From Oceanispirochaeta crateris (GTDB taxonomy: Bacteria; Spirochaetota; Spirochaetia; DSM-2461): DNA of 64,000 nt. Of the stretch, positions 17,179-25,643 are shown one piece after another. Each line of letters begins with the position of its first letter. The stretch's first letter is position 1. Position numbers and translations under genes: made by a program. The notes beneath the pieces were generated by a model that did not search any database, was not told where the DNA came from, and saw only the letters and a program-made list of their open reading frames with translations. The stretch spans positions 2,894,439 to 2,958,438 of the forward strand of contig NZ_CP036150.1 of assembly GCF_008329965.1 (NCBI RefSeq), in the 5' to 3' direction.

Positions 17179-18408
17179 TCACTCATCTTCAAGGGATTTG
17201 CTGTCTGTAGAAATCACACGGGCCAGCTCCGGAGAACTAAGAAGAACTGGGCCCAGGGTTCTGATGCCGATCAATCCCAGGGGAGCCGTAAATAGAATAG
17301 CCAGAACAGCCAGAGCCAGGATGAGTTCTCCTTCTGCCAATCCGGCAGCCAGCGGGACAGAACCCATGGCAGCCTGCACAGTCGCTTTGGGAAGATAGGC
17401 AATAACACAAAAGAACCGTTCTTTTTGGTTCAATCCGCTCCCGATCGTAGCAAGCCAAACACCTAATGAGCGGAATACAAGACCGCCGCTAATGATCAGC
17501 AAACCCGCGAATCCCGCCTGCCAAGCCACAGAAAGATCCACAGAAAGCCCGATAAGAACAAAGAGGATGATTTCCGCAAAAATCCATATTTTCTTCAGTT
17601 TTTCAGCCAGTTCATGAGCCACATATTCAACCCGTTCCAACAGGATAAAACCACAGGTCATGACCCCCAGAAGTGCAGCGGTGTGGATTTGATTGCCAAT
17701 ATCCACCAATAGTATTCCAACACCCAACAGAAGGAGGATCTTTTCGGTCGCCCTGACTCTGGTATGATATTTTTTAAAATACCAGGCCAGGAGATAACCC
17801 ATGAGAATACCGGGAATGATCCCTCCTAAAATGGAGAGAGGAATCTCTAGAAGAGCCCTGGAAATATGGACACTTTGCCCTGTGGAAAGCCCTAAAAAGA
17901 TAGAAAAGAGAGTGATGGCAAAAACATCATCCAGAGAAGCCCCAGCCAGTATAATTGTGGGAACTTCCTTATCCTGCCCCAGCCCGCTCTCCTGAAGGTT
18001 CAGCATGGACGGAACGACCACAGCCGGAGAGACTGCGGCCAGGATAAAACTGCAAACCCCGGAGGTAATCCAAGAAAAGTTCAAAAAGGAATGAAGGAGA
18101 ACCATCAGGGCAAACCCTTCAAAAAGGCAGGGTAGGAATGACATGAGGACAGCCGTTTTTCCCACACGGGCGAGCGTGTGGGGGCTGATACCCAGCCCCG
18201 CTCTGAGGAGGATAACAATCAAAGCTAGAGACTTAAGGAAGGGGCTTAATTCCTCCAGAGAACCGGGAGCATTGCCCCGGGAAAAGAGGCCGATAAGAAT
18301 TCCCCAGAGGATCATTCCCAAGACGTTTGGAAGCCCAATCCTCTTGAAAACCCGGGAAAAGATCCAGCCCCCAATTAGAGTCAGAACGATCAGCAGATTC
18401 AGACTCAC
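17179..18408 (-). CDS. Cation:proton antiporter (CPA family)
   Basis: A 409-residue integral membrane protein with about 11-13 helices, of the monovalent cation:proton antiporter superfamily. The substrate-site motif SLDDVFAITLF (about residues 165-175) has the paired Asp of electrogenic CPA2-type antiporters. It lacks cytoplasmic TrkA-N/RCK or other regulatory domains and ends soon after the last helix. It is transcribed with avtA upstream (4-base ATGA overlap). Whether it moves Na+, K+ or Li+ cannot be read from the sequence. It converges on the C39-like gene with 11 bases between stops. Confidence 0.88.
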   Translation of the reverse strand: MSLNLLIVLTLIGGWIFSRVFKRIGLPNVLGMILWGILIGLFSRGNAPGSLEELSPFLKSLALIVILLRAGLGISPHTLARVGKTAVLMSFLPCLFEGFALMVLLHSFLNFSWITSGVCSFILAAVSPAVVVPSMLNLQESGLGQDKEVPTIILAGASLDDVFAITLFSIFLGLSTGQSVHISRALLEIPLSILGGIIPGILMGYLLAWYFKKYHTRVRATEKILLLLGVGILLVDIGNQIHTAALLGVMTCGFILLERVEYVAHELAEKLKKIWIFAEIILFVLIGLSVDLSVAWQAGFAGLLIISGGLVFRSLGVWLATIGSGLNQKERFFCVIAYLPKATVQAAMGSVPLAAGLAEGELILALAVLAILFTAPLGLIGIRTLGPVLLSSPELARVISTDSKSLEDE

Positions 18409-19661
18409 TGTCGAAGGGCCTTATCTACTTCCTCAGCCAGAATGCGGATACCCTCTTCAACCAGATCTGCCGATTGTGAATAATTGAGCCGGATGCATTG
18501 TTTGCTATGCTCCCAGTCCTGATCGAGTCCGAAAAAGAAATACTCCCCGGGAACAACAATGACCTTTCTTTTTTTAAGATTTTCATAGAGCTCTCTGGAA
18601 CTGATTTTCAGGTTCCTGAACCAAATCCATAAGAAAATGGCTCCCTCGCTTTTATGAACTCTGTAATCCGCTGAGACAGGCATATAGGCTTTGACCCAGT
18701 TCTGTGCCTGAATTGACTTTCTATTATAAAAGGGACGAACAATATTCTTACTGATATCTAAGATTTCTCCGCTCTGGAAGAGACTCTCTGTCAGGACCTG
18801 ACCAATAGTCCCATTGGCCAGGCTGATGATGGCATTGCAGGAAGAAACCGCTTTTATAATTTCAGGACGGCCTATGATAATACCAGTCCTGACCGAAGGA
18901 AGGCCAATTTTTGAGAGACTCATACTGAGGATCGTATTTTCATTCCAGAAGGGTTTGACCTCTTCAAATATTATCCCAGGAAAAGGAGATCCATAGGCAT
19001 TGTCGATGATGAGAGGAACTCCTGCGTCTTCAGCCAGAGAGGACAACTGGCGCACCTCTTCATCACTGATGACATTTCCCGTAGGATTCGTTGGCCGGGA
19101 GATGCAGATTGCACCCACATCATCTCCCACTTTGAGGCTGGAAAAGTCTACATGATATTTAAAAAGAAAGTCGTCAAGGATCTCAATGGATGCCGGACAA
19201 GTCGTAAAGATATCCGGTTCCAATCCCTGGTCGGCATAGCCGATATATTCCGGACACAATGGAAACAGCACCTTTTTTTTGACACCAGAGGCATCGGTCC
19301 CTCCAAAGAGATTCAATAAAATGAAAAAAGCAGACTGGCTGCCGTTGGTGATAGCAATGTTTTCGGGGCCAATATTCCAGCCGAAGGAATTCTTCAGCAT
19401 CCCAGATAGACTCTCCAAAAAAGACTGCTTGCCCTGAGGAGTATCATAACTTGACAGGGCTTCTTCAAGGCCACTGCCATCTTGAATTAGTTCTGAAAGA
19501 CAACGATTCCAGACGGCCTGGATTTCCGGAATGATGGCGGGATTTCCCCCGCCCAGCATACAGACCCGTCCCTGCCCGGCTACTGCATTTCCAAGATCGT
19601 CCATGAGTTCTAGAATTCCACTTTTACGGGTAAATTTTTCGCCGAAAGATGTTAATTTCAT
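18405..19661 (-). CDS. avtA: Valine-pyruvate aminotransferase
   Basis: A 418-residue fold-type I PLP aminotransferase closest in style to AvtA, which makes valine from 2-ketoisovalerate with alanine or pyruvate. The opening MKLTSFGEKFTRKSGILELM and GGGNPAIIPEI are typical AvtA. The PLP lysine is in SMSLSKIGLPSVRTG, with an upstream ISRPTNPTGNVIS loop (cofactor Asn) and Arg in the C-terminal IRLNYSQ. The start at 19661 (MKLTSF) fits the family; an upstream in-frame start would add 12 atypical residues. Coupling to the antiporter gene downstream has no obvious metabolic meaning. Confidence 0.9.
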   Translation of the reverse strand: MKLTSFGEKFTRKSGILELMDDLGNAVAGQGRVCMLGGGNPAIIPEIQAVWNRCLSELIQDGSGLEEALSSYDTPQGKQSFLESLSGMLKNSFGWNIGPENIAITNGSQSAFFILLNLFGGTDASGVKKKVLFPLCPEYIGYADQGLEPDIFTTCPASIEILDDFLFKYHVDFSSLKVGDDVGAICISRPTNPTGNVISDEEVRQLSSLAEDAGVPLIIDNAYGSPFPGIIFEEVKPFWNENTILSMSLSKIGLPSVRTGIIIGRPEIIKAVSSCNAIISLANGTIGQVLTESLFQSGEILDISKNIVRPFYNRKSIQAQNWVKAYMPVSADYRVHKSEGAIFLWIWFRNLKISSRELYENLKKRKVIVVPGEYFFFGLDQDWEHSKQCIRLNYSQSADLVEEGIRILAEEVDKALRQ

Positions 19662-19862
19662 GCCTCGTATTATAAGAATTTTGTAAAAAAGATCCACCTG
19701 TTCTCTTGAGATGAAAAGAGGTATGAGTATAAATAAAACATTAAAACACTTCAGATAGAACTTCGTTTATATACAAATTTCCTAATTTCTTCCGTTTAAA
19801 ACGAATTATTTATATTTTCTCATTGTCTCCTTCGGGGAAAGTACAGATAATAAAGACAATTC

Positions 19863-22046
19863 ATGTGTAAAACAACGAACATCACAGACCTCGGCAAAAG
19901 TGTCATTAACACCGGGGCTTCCTCCAAGAAAGAGTCCGGACTCTTATCTGTTGTAGAAACAATGGGAATCTCTACGGATCTAATCCTCAATAATACCGAA
20001 GATCCTGTCTTACACATTAGCCATGATGGACTCATATTGGGAATAAATCCCGTAGCGACCGTATCCCTGGGATTCCACAAGGATGAACTTCTCGGCAAGA
20101 ATCTGTTTGACCTCATTCCCGATGAGTATAAGTCTCTCATCCTCAACCGCCTGAATATTGATGAGGAACAAAGGGTCAACGAATCATCTAAAAAAATTAC
20201 GGAGGAGCTCTTCCTGTTGCGCTTTCCCGATAGACGGGGAAAGCTAAAAACCTATGAGGCCATACTGGTTCCTTATGAGGAAGATTCTAGAAAATCCTGC
20301 TTCCTCAACCTTTGGAAGCCTCAATCTGGTGGAAAAGAGCTGGCATCACAGCTCAAGGAAGTCCAGAACAACTATGAAGCTCTAACAGAAACGATAACCG
20401 AAGCAGTGATCATGATTGATGAATCATTTAAAATTTTGTACGCCAACTCTTCCTGCATCAAGGTATTTGGATACAACAAAAATGAACTGATCAATTCTCC
20501 CTTTGCTATGCTCTTCCCTGAAGAAGTTTTTGTGCGGTATTCCGGGGAATTCAGAAAATATTTTTATATAGACTCAGAGGAAAACCAGACTGTCAAAAAA
20601 GAAATAGAGCTGCTGGGCCGTAATAAAAACAGGGGAGTCTCTCCCATAGAGATATCCTTTGGGAACTCCAGAGAACTCGAAAAGAGGACTCTGATCTGCC
20701 TAATCAGAGATATCAGTCAGAGAAAAAATGTAGAAAGAAAACTTAGATATATAGCTTATCACGACAAGTTAACAGAGCTGGGCAATCGTGATCTTTTCAA
20801 TACGGATATCCAAAATTTTTTTAACCTATTCAAAACCCACCCAGGTATCCGCGGCGCCCTCCTATTTCTGGATCTGGATGGTTTCAAACAGGTGAATGAT
20901 ACTCTGGGACATCAGGCGGGAGACAAGCTTCTGATATCCACAGCAAAGCGACTGAGGAATCTGATGAGAGAATCAGATATGATCTATCGATTTGGCGGGG
21001 ACGAGTTTGTTATTCTGATTACCAGTCTCAAGCAGCAGTCAGACGCGGTGGTCATCTGTAACAAGATTTTAAGAGCCATTCAGAGACCCTTTAATTTTGA
21101 TAAAAAGGGGCAGACCCATAGAGTGAATATAGGTGTCAGCATAGGTGTCGCACTCCTCCCCGAACATGGCAGAGACAGAGAAACAATCACACGTCATGCC
21201 GACTTGGCCATGTACAGTTCAAAAGAGGGAGGGAAAAACCGCTACACCATATTTTCACAGGATCTGACCCTTTCGGCTCAAAACAAATGGATCATTGACC
21301 AGGGACTCAAAACAGCCCTCATAAACCAGGAAATGTTTCTCAATTATCAGCCCATCGTCAATAGAGATGGAAAAATTGCAGGAGTGGAAGCTCTGATCCG
21401 ATGGAACCACCCCGAGAAAGGCCTTATCTTCCCTGACGACTTCATACCTTCCGCCGAAGAATCGGGGCTCATAAACCCTCTGGGACAGTGGGTTCTGGAA
21501 CACGCTCTTGTAGATATTGAGGAGCTGAATAAGTCACTGGATCTAGACTTGTTCGTTTCTGTGAATATCAGTACCAGGCAGCTCAAAGCAGCGGACTTCC
21601 CTGATATTCTGAGCATGGCCATAAAAAGATCCGCCATTCATCTTAAAAATCTCCGACTGGAACTAACCGAAACCTTCTTGTTGGAATCTCCGGAAATGGC
21701 AATATCCACTCTGATAAAACTAAAAAAAGACCATCCTGGACTGAAAATCGTCATCGATGATTTTGGAAAAGGATATTCCAGCCTGCACTACCTTAGTCGT
21801 CTTCCCGTTGATTGCATAAAAATAGACAGATCTTTTATCAAGGAAATTCCCGAAGACAATAACCGGAAAATCATTAACTCCATAGTCAATTTAGCAACGA
21901 GTATGGATATGGAAATGGTTGCCGAAGGTATAGAAACAGTGGAACAACAGCACTATCCGCCTCTCGAAAATTGTCAGTATTTCCAGGGATTTCTTTTGGG
22001 TAAGCCCATGTCCCGTAAAAATCTGATACAATTCATCGAGGGCTGA
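19863..22046 (+). CDS. PAS-PAS-GGDEF-EAL cyclic-di-GMP enzyme
   Basis: A 727-residue cytoplasmic protein: two PAS sensor domains (about 35-150 and 160-290), a diguanylate cyclase domain (about 295-460) and an EAL phosphodiesterase domain (about 475-725). The cyclase motif is intact GGDEF (about 378-382) with an RESD inhibitory site five residues upstream. The EAL domain keeps VEALIRW (Glu near 509), NIST, ELTET, DDFGKGYSS, KIDRSF and AEGIET, so the phosphodiesterase should be active. No membrane helices. The start has no good Shine-Dalgarno. It lies 44 bases before an AEC permease gene on the same strand; the link between them is unclear. Confidence 0.95.
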   Translation: MCKTTNITDLGKSVINTGASSKKESGLLSVVETMGISTDLILNNTEDPVLHISHDGLILGINPVATVSLGFHKDELLGKNLFDLIPDEYKSLILNRLNIDEEQRVNESSKKITEELFLLRFPDRRGKLKTYEAILVPYEEDSRKSCFLNLWKPQSGGKELASQLKEVQNNYEALTETITEAVIMIDESFKILYANSSCIKVFGYNKNELINSPFAMLFPEEVFVRYSGEFRKYFYIDSEENQTVKKEIELLGRNKNRGVSPIEISFGNSRELEKRTLICLIRDISQRKNVERKLRYIAYHDKLTELGNRDLFNTDIQNFFNLFKTHPGIRGALLFLDLDGFKQVNDTLGHQAGDKLLISTAKRLRNLMRESDMIYRFGGDEFVILITSLKQQSDAVVICNKILRAIQRPFNFDKKGQTHRVNIGVSIGVALLPEHGRDRETITRHADLAMYSSKEGGKNRYTIFSQDLTLSAQNKWIIDQGLKTALINQEMFLNYQPIVNRDGKIAGVEALIRWNHPEKGLIFPDDFIPSAEESGLINPLGQWVLEHALVDIEELNKSLDLDLFVSVNISTRQLKAADFPDILSMAIKRSAIHLKNLRLELTETFLLESPEMAISTLIKLKKDHPGLKIVIDDFGKGYSSLHYLSRLPVDCIKIDRSFIKEIPEDNNRKIINSIVNLATSMDMEMVAEGIETVEQQHYPPLENCQYFQGFLLGKPMSRKNLIQFIEG

Positions 22047-22090
22047 AACTCTCTTGAAAAAATATATTTAAGACTAGCGGAGGTTTTTCC

Positions 22091-23071
22091 ATGATGCGAT
22101 TTCTTTTTTCCATAGCCTTGATTCCTTTAGGACTGGCCGTAGGACTTGGCATTCGAAACATAATCAGAACTCAAAAAAACAAAGATGCCTTAACCGAGAA
22201 AATAAGAAAAACAATGCAGATCGTGGTACTCCTCTTTACCAACCCTGTGGCCTTTGCCGGGGCGGTGTGGGCGCTCCCCTTGGAGAATTTGGAAATCATG
22301 ATTCTGCCGGTTCTGGGGTTCCTGGCAATCGCGATCAGCGGTGTCTATTCCATAGTGTATACCCGGAATAAAAAAATGACCCGCCCTATGCGGGGTAGCC
22401 ACTTCTGTGTCAGTTTTTACACCAACATTGGCTCCATAGGAGCCTTGGTTATTTATGCTCTGCTGGGAGAACCGGGATTTATTCTCTTACCATTTTACAA
22501 ATTGGTGGAACCTCTCATGTATTTTGCCGTAGGATTTCCAGTAGCGTCTCTCTTTGGAGAAGAAAAACACAAGGACAAACGCAGCATCCTGCAGATTCTG
22601 AAAGACCCCTTCGTCATGGTTTCCATGGGCGGAATATTTCTTGGGCTCCTGTTCAATCTGCTTGGACTTCCCCGTCCTGCATTCTATTCGGGCCTGAACA
22701 ATATTCTGGTTCCATTGGGGTCCTTCCTGCTTCTGATATCCATCGGAATTGCCATGCATTTCCAGAGTATCAAAAAATATGCCCTTTCAACCACCAGCAT
22801 TCTGACCATCAAATATATACTTGTCCCGCTGACGGTCACAACCGCAGCCTACATTTTGGGAATGGGCCGCATTATGAACGGACTGCCTCTGAAAGTTGTA
22901 TTTATTCTATCATCCATGCCCTCAGGTTTTATGGCGATCATGCCCGCCAGCCTCTATAACCTGGATCTGGACTATGCCAACACAGGATGGTTAGCCTCTA
23001 TGATCGCCCTAGTCGTCGTGGTTCCCTGGCTATATTTTTGTCTGAATTACATCATTCCTTATCTGATATAG
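22091..23071 (+). CDS. AEC family (auxin efflux carrier-like) permease
   Basis: A 326-residue membrane protein with about 10 helices and the AEC family layout: an N-terminal five-helix bundle, then the TNIGSIGALVIYALLG crossover region and a second bundle ending LASMIALVVVVPW. Bacterial AEC members export or import small organic acids such as malate or malonate. It has GGAGG 7 bases before the ATG. The gene overlaps the convergent MYG1-like gene by 20 bases at the 3' end. Substrate unknown. Confidence 0.85.
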   Translation: MMRFLFSIALIPLGLAVGLGIRNIIRTQKNKDALTEKIRKTMQIVVLLFTNPVAFAGAVWALPLENLEIMILPVLGFLAIAISGVYSIVYTRNKKMTRPMRGSHFCVSFYTNIGSIGALVIYALLGEPGFILLPFYKLVEPLMYFAVGFPVASLFGEEKHKDKRSILQILKDPFVMVSMGGIFLGLLFNLLGLPRPAFYSGLNNILVPLGSFLLLISIGIAMHFQSIKKYALSTTSILTIKYILVPLTVTTAAYILGMGRIMNGLPLKVVFILSSMPSGFMAIMPASLYNLDLDYANTGWLASMIALVVVVPWLYFCLNYIIPYLI

Positions 23072-23936
23072 AATAATGGGGGATAAGAGACTCTTCCAGG
23101 AGGCTCATCCACTCCCCATCCGATGCGGAGATAAACTTCAAAAGGAATCCTCCCGGATGGCAAAACACCGTTTGGGATGGATGGCAGCGGGTAAAATCCA
23201 GAAGATCCTGGCCGTGACTAGTTCTAAACAGAGCCTTGCCTTTGACGTTATGATCATCAAATGAAGCGACTGCAATGATCTCATGTTCATCGACCATCTC
23301 CTTATCTGCCGACCGAAGGGCTGATGTCAGCTCTTCGGGAGGAAGGACTAAATAGTTCAAAACTTTGTACGTTCCAAACTCTACAATCTCGGTATGCTCG
23401 GGAGACTCCAGCCAGACAAGAGCCTTATTTCTCATATGTTCAAACTGAAGGCTGTCTTTAATGACTTCGCTAACCATTCTAAGAGCATCTACCGGGTCCA
23501 GCTCAAATCCCTTGGTAAGGAGTTTCTGAGAAAAGGACCAGTAGGATTTACTCTCATCCAGGTCCTTGAAGTCATTTAGACTCTGTAACCCCTTGGTATC
23601 CACCCTTGAAAGGAGTCGAATCGATTCATGAAATCTAGATTCTTGTAATTCTGGAAAGAATTCATCGAACATCAGCAGGGCCGTAGAATCCAGATTGCCG
23701 TCTTGATGATGATCGAAGAGCTGTCGCTCCGGATCATAGACCATACCGCAATCCAACACCCAGTCTCCTGGTTCCATTCTACTATCCTTCACAAAACTCT
23801 CAGCCTCTCGGCTGTCCATCCTTATCACTTCATCGGGCTGTTTATCCCGGGTAATACATAGAAGAGCCGCGGCTACAAGTTCATCCATATGAGCCTTGCC
23901 ATTGTGGGTGATAATTCTAAACGATTGATCCCTCAT
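23052..23936 (-). CDS. MYG1/UPF0160 family predicted phosphoesterase
   Basis: A 294-residue MYG1-family protein. The metal-binding signatures of the DHH-like superfamily are clear: ITHNGKAHMDE at residues 8-18 and QLFDHHQDG near 75. Eukaryotic MYG1 is a 3'-5' RNA exonuclease, and bacterial members are assumed to be metal-dependent nucleases or phosphoesterases. Its start overlaps the upstream small gene's stop by 4 bases (ATGA), suggesting coupled translation. The end overlaps the AEC permease gene by 20 bases on the other strand. Confidence 0.85.
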   Translation of the reverse strand: MRDQSFRIITHNGKAHMDELVAAALLCITRDKQPDEVIRMDSREAESFVKDSRMEPGDWVLDCGMVYDPERQLFDHHQDGNLDSTALLMFDEFFPELQESRFHESIRLLSRVDTKGLQSLNDFKDLDESKSYWSFSQKLLTKGFELDPVDALRMVSEVIKDSLQFEHMRNKALVWLESPEHTEIVEFGTYKVLNYLVLPPEELTSALRSADKEMVDEHEIIAVASFDDHNVKGKALFRTSHGQDLLDFTRCHPSQTVFCHPGGFLLKFISASDGEWMSLLEESLIPHYSISDKE

Positions 23937-24187
23937 ACCCTAGCTCTCCAATTCATCATAGGAACCTCTGAAAATCCTTTATTTCGGGAAGAAAGCCCTG
24001 GGGCAACCCTGATTCTCATAGTTTTAAGATCTCTACACTCTCTAATAGAGGCAGAATAAGGCCGGGATATACAATGGTTCACTTTGAATGTTTCTAATAC
24101 ACCCTTTGTTGTCGTTAGTTTGATAAGAATCTCCTTTTGAGGACGCGAATAGGCCGAAGCTACGGTCATCAACATCCGCTTTGCCAT
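23933..24187 (-). CDS. Small basic protein coupled to the MYG1 gene
   Basis: An 84-residue basic protein, MAKRMLMTVASAYSRPQKEI at the start, with no signal peptide, helix or family I recognise. Support for it being real: AGG 5-8 bases before the ATG, a 4-base ATGA overlap with the MYG1-like start, and no other gene in this 255-base space. It could be a short RNA-binding partner of the MYG1 protein, but that is only a guess from position and charge. Confidence 0.5.
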   Translation of the reverse strand: MAKRMLMTVASAYSRPQKEILIKLTTTKGVLETFKVNHCISRPYSASIRECRDLKTMRIRVAPGLSSRNKGFSEVPMMNWRARV

Positions 24188-24276
24188 TTTTACCTATATG
24201 GTGATTTGAAGCAATCTGCCAAAATCTTTTTATTCGCCAAGATAAAAAATATAACTTAAGGAGCCATCCTCTGAAA

Positions 24277-24327
24277 CCCCGGTTGAAATAAAAAAAAGCA
24301 CAGAAATAATCTGTGCTTTTACCGGGG
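24277..24327 (-). terminator. Nested hairpin terminator after the 15-codon gene
   Basis: On the minus strand an 11-bp stem AAAAGCACAGA/TCTGTGCTTTT with loop TTATT is followed by a long T-tract, a textbook intrinsic terminator. It is enclosed by CCCCGGT (24321-24327) and ACCGGGG (24277-24283), which can pair around it. The same CCCC can alternatively pair with GGGG at 24334-24337, so two structures compete. Confidence 0.85.
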
Positions 24328-24369
24328 ATAAAACCCCTTCAAATCTCAAAAGAGATCTGTAAATATAAA

Positions 24370-24417
24370 CTATGATTCAGACACTTCAAAGATTGTCGGA
24401 CTACTCTCTTCACTCAT
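24370..24417 (-). CDS. Putative 15-residue peptide gene
   Basis: A very short frame encoding MSEESSPTIFEVSES. AAGGAG (24426-24431) lies 8 bases before the ATG, a better site than many genes here have. A plausible promoter lies upstream (24467-24495) and a strong terminator downstream, so the whole unit is a transcript of about 175 bases. The peptide is acidic and Ser/Glu-rich with a hydrophobic centre TIFEV, no Cys and no signal sequence. It could be a real micro-protein, a leader peptide controlling the downstream structure, or a small RNA with a chance frame. No related gene is recognised. Confidence 0.5.
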   Translation of the reverse strand: MSEESSPTIFEVSES

Positions 24418-24466
24418 AATCAAAACTCCTTATAACTTGGATTTTGTTCTTATGAACCTAACTCAG

Positions 24467-24495
24467 AGTCTACAACTATCAAGATCCCTTTGCAA
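24467..24495 (-). promoter_or_regulatory. Candidate promoter of the 15-codon transcript
   Basis: Minus-strand -35 TTGCAA and -10 TAGACT with 17 bases between, each matching four of six consensus bases. It lies between the PilZ gene stop and the AAGGAG site. The predicted start is near 24460. Confidence 0.45.
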
Positions 24496-24516
24496 ATAAT
24501 TTCTTCGAAATTAAAT

Positions 24517-25299
24517 TTATCCAGTTTCTAGAGAGAACTCATTCTCAAAGTTCTTTTGAAGAGATGTGCAGATAAAAAGGCGTATTTTCGATTTCATTTT
24601 CTCAGTAGAATCACTGTTGAAAAGAAAAACGTAAAGAGTCTGTTCGCTCTCAATAGTTCGGGTTCCTAGTAGAATAGCATCCACATTGACCAGAACGCCC
24701 CGTAATCGAAGCTGCATATTTCGTATGAGTTGATTCTTAACAAGGGAGTCTGGAAGACGACTAAGAACACAAGACATACCAACAGAACTGATATCCTGTA
24801 TTTCGCCCTGTACCCGGGATTCCATAAAATCGAAGTTCAAAGAGCATTTATCTTCTTCACGGCACTGATACCGGATAAATTTTCTGCGTCCCTTAACCTC
24901 ATTGGCTTTTAGGACCTTCATCATCATCTCAGAAGCCGCAGAGACCCCTTGCTTCAATTGAATAAACCCGCAACTGATGCCCAATTCGAATAAGTAGAAC
25001 TGCATATTTTCTTTTTTTGAAATTTTAAAAGAAAAAATTCCGATTTGAATACCAGGACATTCCTTATTAAGAGAACGTATATAATCCTGCCATTCCAATT
25101 CACTCTGAACGGCGTCGATATTCAGGAAAAAAATAGAATGAGGAAATCTTTTATGGATATCAGGAATCTTCCGGTAATTTAAAAGAGTATAGGCCTCAAA
25201 TTCTTTATCCATCAGGAACTGTAAAAGCTGTGACTTCACCAAGTCCGGAGGATAAACAAATATAATCTTCTTTCCTAGTATTTCATCACTTTCTACCAT
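24517..25299 (-). CDS. PilZ domain c-di-GMP receptor with receiver-like N-terminus
   Basis: A 260-residue cytoplasmic protein. The N-terminal 125 residues resemble a degenerate response-regulator fold (KIIFVYPPDLVKSQLLQFLM) without a clear phospho-Asp. The C-terminal PilZ domain (about 137-245) has both c-di-GMP ligands: RxxxR as R139 to R143 in RRKFIR, and DISSVG (169-174). The protein should therefore bind c-di-GMP and pass the signal to an unknown partner, as PlzA-type proteins do in spirochaetes. AGGAG lies 3 bases before the ATG. A 344-base gap separates it from the divergent HD-GYP gene. Confidence 0.9.
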   Translation of the reverse strand: MVESDEILGKKIIFVYPPDLVKSQLLQFLMDKEFEAYTLLNYRKIPDIHKRFPHSIFFLNIDAVQSELEWQDYIRSLNKECPGIQIGIFSFKISKKENMQFYLFELGISCGFIQLKQGVSAASEMMMKVLKANEVKGRRKFIRYQCREEDKCSLNFDFMESRVQGEIQDISSVGMSCVLSRLPDSLVKNQLIRNMQLRLRGVLVNVDAILLGTRTIESEQTLYVFLFNSDSTEKMKSKIRLFICTSLQKNFENEFSLETG

Positions 25300-25643
25300 A
25301 AACTCCTATCTTCGTCCTAAGGGGTAACCTAAAAGTATAACCCGGGAACTATATATTACTAAATTATGAATAATTCTCATACTGCTCTGGTTCACCTTTT
25401 ACAACAAAGGAGTATTTAGATTCCACAGGAGCATAACTCATAAGCGTTGTTGTTTGAACAGTAGAAGAAACAAAAGATTTGATCTAAAACCTCGTAGACC
25501 ATCTCAATAAGGAAATCTGTAACAGTAACAAGGCGAAATTGTGTTTACAATTTCTACAATCAGATCATTAATAGTATCGGGATCTAGCGTCTAGTATAAT
25601 TCTAGGGGAATTTTTTAGAAATTCCAGAGGTTTAAGCAGATTT
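25300..25643. other. Intergenic control region between PilZ and HD-GYP genes
   Basis: No gene is visible in these 344 bases. Plus-strand features for the HD-GYP gene: a perfect inverted repeat GAAATTGT-GTTT-ACAATTTC (25535-25554), a TATAAT box (25595-25600) embedded among three CTAG tetramers, and a 7-bp hairpin GGAATTT/AAATTCC (25607-25625) just before an AGAGG. No convincing -35 box precedes the TATAAT. Promoter elements for the PilZ gene on the minus strand are weak (TTATACT near 25335). Confidence 0.5.
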
